Source of the DNA: Treponema sp.
GTDB lineage: Bacteria; Spirochaetota; Spirochaetia; Treponematales; Breznakiellaceae
Assembly (NCBI GenBank): GCA_031282065.1
Contig: JAITEL010000010.1
Location: 1-47,371, forward strand
DNA length: 47,371 nt
Direction of reading: 5' to 3'
Shown: positions 41,041 to 47,371 of the stretch, in pieces
Layout: each line of letters starts with the position of its first letter
How positions within the stretch are numbered: the first letter of the stretch is position 1
Translations under genes and position numbers: made by a program
Notes under the pieces: model-generated
The model's database searches: none
The model's input: only the letters and a program-made list of their open reading frames with translations
Told to the model about the DNA's origin: nothing

Positions 41041-42040
41041 ACAGTCATCCTTGATCCTCGCATCAAGTCCTCATATCGTTTCTCCGGTTGAGACTAAGCA
41101 GCTCATGGCCAATGTGCTCATCGCCTTGGCCCCCGCTTCGGTGTTCGGGGTGGTCATCTTCGGATTCCCTGCCCTCTTAACCATTATCGTGGCGGTAGCC
41201 GCGGCAGTGCTTGCAGAAGCATGTATGCGGTCTATCCTGAAACAGGACATCCGCATTAAGGACCTTTCCGCTGCGGTAACCGGGCTGCTCCTGGCCCTGA
41301 TCCTTCCTCCGGCTACCCCCTTGTGGATTACCGCCTTGGGTTCGATCTTCGCCATTGTGGTGGCCAAGGAATTCTTCGGCGGCCTGGGGGCCAATGTGTT
41401 TAACCCCGCCCTCATCGGCAGGGCCTTCCTCATCATGAGTTTCCCCGCGGCCATCACCACCTGGTATGGGCCCACGGGTTTCGGCGCATCCTTAAGCGAT
41501 GCGGTTACTACCGCTACCCCGCTTAACATCATAAAACAGGGCGGCTCTATGGCTGATGTGGCCGGCTCTTTGGGGATCAACCCGTCCGCGGAGTATGGCT
41601 CGGTGATGGGTACCCTGTTTTTAGGGAACCACGGCGGGTGTATTGGGGAGACCTCAATCCTGCTGATCCTGGTCGGCGCGGTCTATCTCCTGCTTACTAA
41701 GACCATAGACTGGCGCGCTCCGGTGGCTATGATCGCTACCACGGTCTTAAGTTCCCTGGTTTTGGGTATGGATCCCCTCTTTGCGGTCTTAAGCGGCGGG
41801 GTACTCTTCGGCGCGGTCTTCATGGCCACGGACTATGTTTCTGCTCCGCTCACCGCCAATGGCAAGCTTATTTTTGGCTTTGGTGCAGGACTCATCACCG
41901 TGCTTATCAGGAAGTGGGGCAATTACCCCGAAGGGGTCACCTATGGGCTGCTCATCATGAATGCGGTTACCCCCTTCCTGAACCGCTTATTACAGAAAAA
42001 ATACGGCTTTGTGCCAAAGCCTAAGGGGGCTGGGAAATGA
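41027..42040 (+). CDS. rnfD: Rnf complex subunit D
   Basis: 337 residues, integral membrane protein with about nine to ten hydrophobic helices. It carries the covalent-FMN motif TTATPLN; the flavinylated residue would be Thr164. Starts with a hydrophilic, roughly 20-residue N-terminus (SSPHIVSPVETKQLM) typical of RnfD/NqrB. ATG 41027 with AAAGGA upstream. The stop codon overlaps the rnfG start (ATGA), implying translational coupling. Confidence 0.96.
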   Translation: MTENEQSSLILASSPHIVSPVETKQLMANVLIALAPASVFGVVIFGFPALLTIIVAVAAAVLAEACMRSILKQDIRIKDLSAAVTGLLLALILPPATPLWITALGSIFAIVVAKEFFGGLGANVFNPALIGRAFLIMSFPAAITTWYGPTGFGASLSDAVTTATPLNIIKQGGSMADVAGSLGINPSAEYGSVMGTLFLGNHGGCIGETSILLILVGAVYLLLTKTIDWRAPVAMIATTVLSSLVLGMDPLFAVLSGGVLFGAVFMATDYVSAPLTANGKLIFGFGAGLITVLIRKWGNYPEGVTYGLLIMNAVTPFLNRLLQKKYGFVPKPKGAGK

Positions 42041-42636
42041 AAGGTATGTTGAAACTGGGCATTGTGCTGGCGCTCTATGCCACTGCCGCATGTGTGGGGC
42101 TTGCCTTCGTGTATTCCGCTACCAGCGAAACCATTGCGATACGGCAGCAAGCGGATTTGGAAATAGCCTTGCAGGAACTCTTCCCTGAAGGGGAGGTTTT
42201 TACGGATATTACCGGGACCATTGGGAATCTCAATCCCGGGGTGGCCTTTGAAACCCAATACGCGGTGTACAAAGGCAGCAGTCTCATCGGCACTGCGATC
42301 CAGGCTTCTGTCGCCAGTTATGGCGGAACCCTCAAGGTACTGGTGGGGGTCGGTGCGGACGGCAGGATCAGCCGGGTTAAGATCCTGGAACATCAGGACA
42401 CCCCGGGGCTCGGGGCAAACGCCGCTTCGCCGACCTACTATGTGAATAAAGCGGAAAAAATCACCTTCTACGGTCAATTCGCCGGTAAAGCCGTGCAGGA
42501 TCCCTTTGAGGTACCGGGGGATGTGGCGGCCATTACCGCTTCCACCATTACCAGCCGGGCCGTTACCCTGGCGGTTAAGGCCTCAGGGGATGCGGCCGTA
42601 GCGTGGTTCGCTTCCCCTCAAGGAGGTGCACAATGA
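42037..42636 (+). CDS. rnfG: Rnf complex subunit G
   Basis: 199 residues. One N-terminal membrane helix (LGIVLALYATAACVGLAFVY), then a soluble FMN-binding domain: LKVLVGVGADGRISRVKILE, HQDTPGLGANA and the flavin attachment site AAITASTITSRAV with Thr170. It covalently carries FMN on the outer face of the membrane in characterised complexes. The start and stop both overlap neighbours by four bases (ATGA). Confidence 0.96.
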   Translation: MKGMLKLGIVLALYATAACVGLAFVYSATSETIAIRQQADLEIALQELFPEGEVFTDITGTIGNLNPGVAFETQYAVYKGSSLIGTAIQASVASYGGTLKVLVGVGADGRISRVKILEHQDTPGLGANAASPTYYVNKAEKITFYGQFAGKAVQDPFEVPGDVAAITASTITSRAVTLAVKASGDAAVAWFASPQGGAQ

Positions 42637-43259
42637 AACGCCTCATTGGGATATTTACCAACGGCCTTGTCCGGGAGAATCCGCTGCTTATACTGATGAT
42701 AGGGCTCTGTTCGTCTTTGGCGGTAACCACTGCGGTGGCCAACGGCATTGGGATGGGTCTTTCCATGACCTTCGTGCTGCTCATGTCCGAGCTGGTGATA
42801 AGCGCCTTCAAGAAACTCATCCCTGAGTCAATACGGATTCCCGTGTTCATCATTGTTATTGCCGCCTTTACCACGGTGATAGACTATATGCTCAAGGCCT
42901 ATTTCCCGGACCTTTCCAAGGCCATGGGGATTTTCATTCCCCTCATCGTAGTCAACTGCATCATTATGGGGCGGGCTGAATCCTTTGCCTCCAAGCAGTC
43001 CTTGGTGAGCGTGATCCCCGATGCCCTGGGTATGGGCCTGGGGTACACCTGGGTCTTAACCGGCATATCCATAATCCGGGAAATCCTGGGAAGCGGTACG
43101 CTTTTGGGCTTCTCTATCCTTCCTGAGAGTTTTCAGCCCATACTCTTTTTTGTGATGCCCCCGGGGGGCTTTCTTGTGTTCTCCCTGTTTATCAGTCTTA
43201 ACTTCTTCATCAAGGCCCGGCTGAAACCACAAATAACCATTGAGGAGGAACAGGCATGA
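42633..43259 (+). CDS. rnfE: Rnf complex subunit E
   Basis: 208 residues from ATG 42633, preceded by AAGGAGGT; an upstream in-frame GTG at 42603 would lie inside rnfG. Six hydrophobic helices, including FTNGLVRENPLLILMIGLCS and NCIIMGRAESFA, which contains one of the conserved Cys residues of RnfA/E. Together with RnfA it forms the ion channel core with a shared [2Fe-2S] cluster in recent structures. Confidence 0.96.
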   Translation: MKRLIGIFTNGLVRENPLLILMIGLCSSLAVTTAVANGIGMGLSMTFVLLMSELVISAFKKLIPESIRIPVFIIVIAAFTTVIDYMLKAYFPDLSKAMGIFIPLIVVNCIIMGRAESFASKQSLVSVIPDALGMGLGYTWVLTGISIIREILGSGTLLGFSILPESFQPILFFVMPPGGFLVFSLFISLNFFIKARLKPQITIEEEQA

Positions 43260-43831
43260 CCTTGTTCAAAATCTTTATCTCCGCATTCCTCATCAACAAC
43301 GTGATTCTCATGCGCTTCATAGCGCTGTGCCCCTTCATTGGGATGAGTACTGATGAGGATAAGTCCATAGGCATGGGCTTGGCAGTTACCTTTGTTACGG
43401 TCTTGGCCACCTGCGTTACCTGGCCTATCTACAAATTCATTCTGGAACCCCTAGGCTTGGTCTTCCTGCAACTGTTGGTCTTCATCCTGGTTATCGCTGC
43501 CTTGGTCCAGTTGGTGGAATTCTACCTTAAAAAGTCCGCTCCAGCCTTGTATTCCTCTATGGGGATTTACCTTGCCTTAATCACCACCAACTGCGCGATC
43601 CTGGCAGTGACGCTGGATGTCATTTCCAATGGTTATACCTTTGTGGAATCCCTGGTCTTTGCCGTTGGTGTGGCCTTTGGCTTCCTCTTGTCCCTCCTTC
43701 TCCTCGCGGGGATCCGCAAACGGATCAGAACCAGCCCTATTCCATCGTTTTTGAAAGGGCCGCCTATACTCTTTGTTACCGCGTGTCTCCTTTCTATGGC
43801 CTTTACAGGCTTTTCCGGTTTGGTTAAATAG
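43256..43831 (+). CDS. rnfA: Rnf complex subunit A
   Basis: 191 residues, homologous in plan to RnfE with inverted topology: six helices, with NNVILMRFIALCPFIGMS near the N-terminus and TTNCAILAVTLDV later, holding the paired conserved Cys. ATG 43256 overlaps the rnfE stop codon by four bases. Confidence 0.97.
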   Translation: MTLFKIFISAFLINNVILMRFIALCPFIGMSTDEDKSIGMGLAVTFVTVLATCVTWPIYKFILEPLGLVFLQLLVFILVIAALVQLVEFYLKKSAPALYSSMGIYLALITTNCAILAVTLDVISNGYTFVESLVFAVGVAFGFLLSLLLLAGIRKRIRTSPIPSFLKGPPILFVTACLLSMAFTGFSGLVK

Positions 43832-43840
43832 GAGGTTGCC

Positions 43841-44647
43841 ATGAGTATTGTACTGATTACTGCCCTGTTTGCCCTGATTTTGGCCTTTGTCCTGGGTTTA
43901 GCCCTGGGCTTTTTCCGGGAATTCTTCGCGGTTGCCGAAGACCCCCGCAAAGCCCAGATCCGGGAATGCCTGCCGGGAGCCAACTGCGGGGCCTGCGGGT
44001 TTCCCGGCTGCGACGGGTATGCTGCGGCAGTGGCCGTGGGGAGTGCGGAAATAAACCGCTGTTCTGTCGGCGGAAAGGCCACTGCGGAAAAGATCTCGGC
44101 TATCACGGGAGGAGACGCTTCGGTAACGCCTATGGTGGCGGTTCTGGCCTGTCAGGGGTCCAAGGAACATGCCCCCCTCAAGGGAGCGTATTGGGGCATA
44201 CCGACCTGCCGGGGGGCGAAACTCTCTGCCGGAGGCACGAAGCTCTGTTCCTGGGGCTGCCTGGGTTATGGGGATTGCACCAAGGTCTGTCAATTCGGCG
44301 CCCTCCGCATGGGGGCCGATGGCTTACCCCACATTGATGAGACTAAATGTACCGGATGTAAACGCTGTGTGGCAGAGTGCCCCCAGCAGCTCCTGCAGGA
44401 TATGCCTAAGGATCGTAAAGGGGCTATGCCCCTGTGCTCTAACCGCAATCCCATTAAGACCATGGTGAAGAAAACCTGTACCGCCGGCTGTATCAAATGC
44501 GGATTGTGTGTGAAGAACTGCCCTGAAAAGTGTATCATCATGGACAGGGGCATCCCCTTGGTGGATCTTACCAAATGTACCTCCTGCGGTACCTGTGAGG
44601 CTAAATGTCCTGCCAAGGTATTCAAAGTGCTAGCCCATAGCGCCTAG
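43841..44647 (+). CDS. rnfB: Rnf complex subunit B (ferredoxin-accepting)
   Basis: 268 residues; ATG 43841 with TAGGAGGT upstream. An N-terminal membrane helix (LITALFALILAFVLGLALGF) anchors a string of iron-sulfur clusters. The first is the RnfB-type CLPGANCGACGFPGCDGYAA; the later ferredoxin motifs include CTGCKRCVAECP, CIKCGLCVKNCP and CTSCGTCEAKCP, plus GCLGYGDCTKVCQFG. It receives electrons from reduced ferredoxin and passes them to the membrane subunits. Last rnf gene. Confidence 0.97.
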   Translation: MSIVLITALFALILAFVLGLALGFFREFFAVAEDPRKAQIRECLPGANCGACGFPGCDGYAAAVAVGSAEINRCSVGGKATAEKISAITGGDASVTPMVAVLACQGSKEHAPLKGAYWGIPTCRGAKLSAGGTKLCSWGCLGYGDCTKVCQFGALRMGADGLPHIDETKCTGCKRCVAECPQQLLQDMPKDRKGAMPLCSNRNPIKTMVKKTCTAGCIKCGLCVKNCPEKCIIMDRGIPLVDLTKCTSCGTCEAKCPAKVFKVLAHSA

Positions 44648-44661
44648 GTGAAAGGCAACGG

Positions 44662-46131
44662 ATGAATCCTGCCCTGATCAAGGAGGCAAAGGCTGCCTTG
44701 GCCGATATAGAGGGGCTGGTCCTGTTTGCAAAGCTCCGGGATAGGCCCCTTATACAGGCTTTTACCGCTCTCCTTCAGGCGCTGGCTGCTCAAGGTGCTG
44801 ATAAGGATGCCCAGGGCTTAATCCGGCCCTGGGCTTGTTTTATGGCTTCCCTGGTGGAAACGGAACTGCCTTGCCAGGAAGGCGGCCTTCAGCAGGGGCA
44901 GGGGGACTTGTATCATGCGGTGGCGTGGATGAGCCTCACGGATGATAACCTCTTTACCCGTACTGCGGAGCTTCACCCCATAACAAGGGCAATTGATAGT
45001 TTCCCCCAGGGTCTGTTTAGCCTGGCAGGGCTCGATCTGTCCCGGCTGGGGAGGATTGCCGCCTTTGCTAGTTCCCGTGTGGGTTTTCATATAGGGGCCC
45101 TCATACGGGAGGGCCTTCCGTATCTTGATAAAGCGGCCCATACCCTAGAGGAGGAAGCCCGGTTCTTGCGGGAAGCGGAGGGGCAGGGTGCCGGTGCCTA
45201 TCCCCTTTTGGATACCCTCTTTCCGTACCATAGCGACTGGAGCGCGGCCCTGGCGGATCTTATCGCGCATATACAGCGGAGCGGTGCAGGAAGCCTGGGG
45301 CTGTACCGGGCCTTCCGCTGGACAGGGCTGCCGGAGGCGGCCTTGCAGCCGGTACAAAGTCCCGACCAGGTCCGGCTTTCCTCTCTTGCCGGCTATGAAC
45401 AGCAGCGAGCCCTGGTGATTGCCAACACCCTGCGTTTCCTTGAGGGAAAGCCTGCCAATAACCTCTTGCTCTACGGGGATAGGGGTACCGGCAAATCCGC
45501 TACAGTCAAGGCCCTCTGTAACGAGTATGCAAAGCAGGGCTTACGGCTTCTGGAAGTCCCCAAGGAGCAGTTGGCAGCGCTTCCCCGGATACTGGAGGTC
45601 CTGCGCTGCCGGGGCCTGCATTTCATCATTTTCATTGATGATCTTTCCTTTGAAAAGACCGATGATTCCTTTACCGGCTTGAAGATGCTGCTGGAGGGGG
45701 GGATTGAGGCGCGGCCTTCCCAGGTGCTGATCTATGCCACCAGTAACCGCCGGCACCTGGTGAAAGAGTACGCAGCGGACAGGCCCACCACGGCTATGGC
45801 GGCAAACGCCCTGGCTACGGGGGATATGCGGGCTTTTGACAGTATGCAGGAACAGTTTTCCTTGGCGGATCGCTTTGGTCTTACGGTGGTGTTCACTGCC
45901 CCGGTACAAGAGGAATTTCTGTATATTGCCGAATACATAGCCCGGGAGCGGGGTGTTCTCACCGGTGCTCCCCAAACCGAGGCATGGAAAACCTTTAGAG
46001 AGAACGCCCTGCGCTGGGAACGCTGGTTCAACGGGCGCTCTCCCCGGACTGCGGTGCAATACGTGGATTGGCTAGCAGGAGGAGGGGGGTTCCCCTGGGA
46101 GTCCCCGCCAGCGCCCCCGAAGGGGGTTTAA
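44662..46131 (+). CDS. DUF815 AAA-type ATPase
   Basis: 489 residues; starts at ATG 44662, 14 bp after rnfB and in the same direction. The C-terminal half is the DUF815 ATPase: LAGYEQQRALVIANTLRFLE, Walker A YGDRGTGKSATV, HFIIFIDDLSFEK (Walker B), DSFTGLKMLLEGG, YATSNRRHLVKE (sensor 1) and DRFGLTVVFTAP. The family is found as a lone ATPase in many bacteria with no firm role. The N-terminal 240 residues are a helical domain. The last residues PPAPPKGV and the stop codon are encoded by the mosaic repeat. Transcription with rnf is likely, but a functional link is not shown. Confidence 0.92.
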   Translation: MNPALIKEAKAALADIEGLVLFAKLRDRPLIQAFTALLQALAAQGADKDAQGLIRPWACFMASLVETELPCQEGGLQQGQGDLYHAVAWMSLTDDNLFTRTAELHPITRAIDSFPQGLFSLAGLDLSRLGRIAAFASSRVGFHIGALIREGLPYLDKAAHTLEEEARFLREAEGQGAGAYPLLDTLFPYHSDWSAALADLIAHIQRSGAGSLGLYRAFRWTGLPEAALQPVQSPDQVRLSSLAGYEQQRALVIANTLRFLEGKPANNLLLYGDRGTGKSATVKALCNEYAKQGLRLLEVPKEQLAALPRILEVLRCRGLHFIIFIDDLSFEKTDDSFTGLKMLLEGGIEARPSQVLIYATSNRRHLVKEYAADRPTTAMAANALATGDMRAFDSMQEQFSLADRFGLTVVFTAPVQEEFLYIAEYIARERGVLTGAPQTEAWKTFRENALRWERWFNGRSPRTAVQYVDWLAGGGGFPWESPPAPPKGV

Positions 46132-46640
46132 CGCCCCTGACTGGCAGTAGTGATAAGGGCGCACATCCGGGGGCTTTCGTCATTGCGTGGGCGAAGCCCG
46201 AAGCAATCCAGACCGGGCAGCCCCCGCAGTGGATTGCTTCGCTGCGCTCGCAATGACGGGGGGCCCCCTTCATATGAAAAAGCCGAAGACCCCTAGATAT
46301 GTCCGCCAGCCAGCGGGTCTAACGCCCATAACGGGCAGTGGTGCTAAGGACGCACATCCGGGGGCTTTCGTCATTGCGAGGGCGAAGCCCGAAGCAATCC
46401 AGACAGGGCAGTGCCCCCAGTGGATTGCTTCGCTGCGCTCGCAATGACGGGGGGCCCCTTCATATGAAAAAGCCGAAGACCCCTAGATATGTCCGCCAGC
46501 CAGCGGGTTTAACGCCCATAACGGGCAGTGGTGCTAAGGACGCACATCCGGGGGCTTTCGTCATTGCGAGGGCGAAGCCCGAAGCAATCCAGACAGGGCA
46601 GTGCCCCCAGTGGATTGCTTCGCTGCACTCGCAATGACGG
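46105..46640. repeat. Mosaic repeats in 190-bp tandem
   Basis: Two nearly identical 190-bp units begin at 46321 and 46511 (AACGCCCATAACGGGCAGTG), and a more diverged one at about 46131. Each contains the palindrome from GTCATTGCGAGGGCGAAG to CTCGCAATGACGG, the CTTCATATGAAAAAGCCGAAG module and a GTCCGCCAGCCAGCGGGT module. The third unit is cut short at 46640. ORFs inside it are artefacts. Confidence 0.92.
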
Positions 46641-46857
46641 GCAGTGGTGATAAGAAAAGGAAGTATTTTTCACTTGACATTCTTTAACGGAAGAATTTAG
46701 ACTATTTTCATGCTTTTGAAACCGGCAGGTAACAAGACAGCTCATATTATATTGTATTAAGAAGACGGTTTGTCAAGTACCTGACGCCGTATTCTCCGCT
46801 CGTGTATGCGGACAAACCGCAGCTTGATCCTTATCCCCCAAAACTAGGTCAAAGCTA
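46641..46857. other. AT-rich spacer without a supported gene
   Basis: TTGACA at 46674-46679 starts an AT-rich stretch, with a weak -10 about 18 bp later, but no gene follows. On the minus strand TTGACA (46776-46771) and TATAAT (46751-46746) are 19 bp apart, a poor spacing, with only repeat-derived ORFs downstream. Nothing else is seen. Confidence 0.4.
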
Positions 46858-47109
46858 CTCATTCGGTGTACCGGACAGGTCAGCCCTTATAATTTTCAAG
46901 TCAGGATTTTCAAATCTCAGGTCATTAGTTAAAAATCCCGGATCAAAAGTTTCAAATCCCAGGTCAGGATTTTCAATTTCTAAGTCAGGATTTTCAAATC
47001 CCAAGTCATTAGTTTCAATTTCCGGGTCAGCAGTTTCAACTTTTGACTCAGCCCTTTCACCGTTTAGGTCATTCGTTTTAACGAATGAAATATTCGTTTC
47101 ACTATAAAG
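46858..47109 (+). repeat. 21-bp tandem array F (12 units)
   Basis: Units of exactly 21 bp from 46858 to 47109, e.g. GTCAGGATTTTCAAATCCCA plus A at 46984. First and last units are diverged but keep phase: the last, at 47089, contains ATTCGTTTCACTATAAAG aligned with the ATTCGTTT of the preceding unit. The array runs directly into the ribosome-binding site (GAGGAG) of the gene at 47121. Confidence 0.93.
47070..47098 (+). promoter_or_regulatory. Three-arm alternating palindrome before the right-edge gene
   Basis: CATTCGTT-TT-AACGAATG (47070-47087) is a perfect palindrome, and AACGAAT (47080-47086) can instead pair with ATTCGTT at 47092-47098. The middle arm can therefore choose between two partners. 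TATAAA follows at 47102. Confidence 0.6.
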
Positions 47110-47120
47110 AGGAGAACGCT

Positions 47121-47371
47121 ATGGCAAAAAACACCGATTGGATGCCGGGACCCCGGACGGGAATCCTGGCAATGTGTCTGAGCTGGATTCTGTATCTGAC
47201 GGCGGCAAGGCGGACCGCCTGGGGAGTGCCGGAGGCGGAGTTTACGGAACTGGAGAGCCTGTGTTCCACGGCGCAAGACCTGCTCCAGAAGGCGCAAAAC
47301 GATGCGGAGCGAACCCGCGTCATCACCGTGGAATGTCAGGAGGCGTTTAAGGCGCTGGAGGCAAAGATGCG
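47121..47371 (+). CDS. Partial gene of the same family as the gene at 884
   Basis: 83 codons to the window edge; ATG 47121 follows GAGGAG. The start, MAKNTDWMPGPRTGILAMCL, then AWGVPEAEF and a long amphipathic helix (LCSTAQDLLQKAQNDAERTR), resembles the N-terminal domain of the 222-residue protein at 884, and a widespread type that begins N-D-W-(L/M)-P-G-x-R and has a conserved W-G-(V/I)-P. The function is unknown. The beta-rich C-terminal domain would lie beyond the window. Confidence 0.85.
   Translation, partial: MAKNTDWMPGPRTGILAMCLSWILYLTAARRTAWGVPEAEFTELESLCSTAQDLLQKAQNDAERTRVITVECQEAFKALEAKM

Noticed and set aside
46509-46745. 78-codon minus-strand ORF with a TTGACA/TATAAT pair upstream
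   Set aside because: The spacer is 19 bp and most of the product is translated mosaic repeat.
1-47371. tRNA or rRNA genes
   Set aside because: No T-arm GGTTCGAATCC-type pattern in a cloverleaf context and no rRNA-like stretch was found.

Overview
The window looks like a spirochaete chromosome, most probably a termite-gut type Treponema. This is an inference from gene content and style: short lipoprotein signals, beta-barrel proteins ending in Phe, a TmpC/PnrA-type BMP lipoprotein, a complete Rnf complex, AdhE, and a moderately GC-rich genome full of interspersed repeats. No tRNA, rRNA or CRISPR array was seen.

Layout. 1-2.4 kb: mosaic palindromic repeats, a 21-bp tandem array, a gene of an undescribed family and two small coiled-coil paralogs. 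2.4-5.75 kb: an outer-membrane protein with a structured leader, then an AT-rich three-gene cassette (the last a DUF7689-type Cys/His protein) that ends in a second partial copy of the outer-membrane gene's 3' end and terminator. 5.8-10.4 kb: more mosaic repeats, adhE, and a divergent nucleoside-type lipoprotein. 10.4-17.4 kb: AddB and AddA recombination nuclease-helicase subunits. 17.4-20.1 kb: gene graveyard (transposase scrap, decayed phage tail genes, a TetR regulator with a nonsense codon). 20.1-25.3 kb: two divergent outer-membrane proteins, a heptapeptide-repeat ORF and a radical SAM enzyme. 25.4-30.5 kb: a DAHP synthase-prephenate dehydratase fusion, an IS30 scrap, a DUF3089 lipoprotein, a HmuY-like lipoprotein pseudogene and a second copy of the array-plus-leader unit in inverse orientation. 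30.5-38.1 kb: a leftward series (DEAD-box helicase, ABC-F, DUF2156, a conserved hypothetical, a peptide-binding lipoprotein). 38.1-39.3 kb: Tyr phosphatase and another 21-bp array. 39.5-46.1 kb: rnfCDGEAB plus a DUF815 ATPase. 46.1 kb to end: 190-bp tandem mosaic repeats, a sixth 21-bp array and the start of a gene related to the one at 884.

Metabolically, Rnf links ferredoxin and NAD+ to an ion gradient, while AdhE disposes of NADH by reducing acetyl-CoA to ethanol, which fits an anaerobic fermenter or acetogen.

The most unusual signal is six separate tandem arrays with different unit sequences but the same 21-bp period (540-791, 13440-13565, 23909-24160, 30196-30300, 38990-39157, 46858-47109). 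Three of them stand directly upstream of an ATG with a good ribosome-binding site. Two of those genes (884 and 47121) are paralogs, and two of the upstream units (about 465-886 and 30083-30435) are long inverted copies of each other. The second candidate system is the AT-rich cassette at 4.3-5.5 kb.
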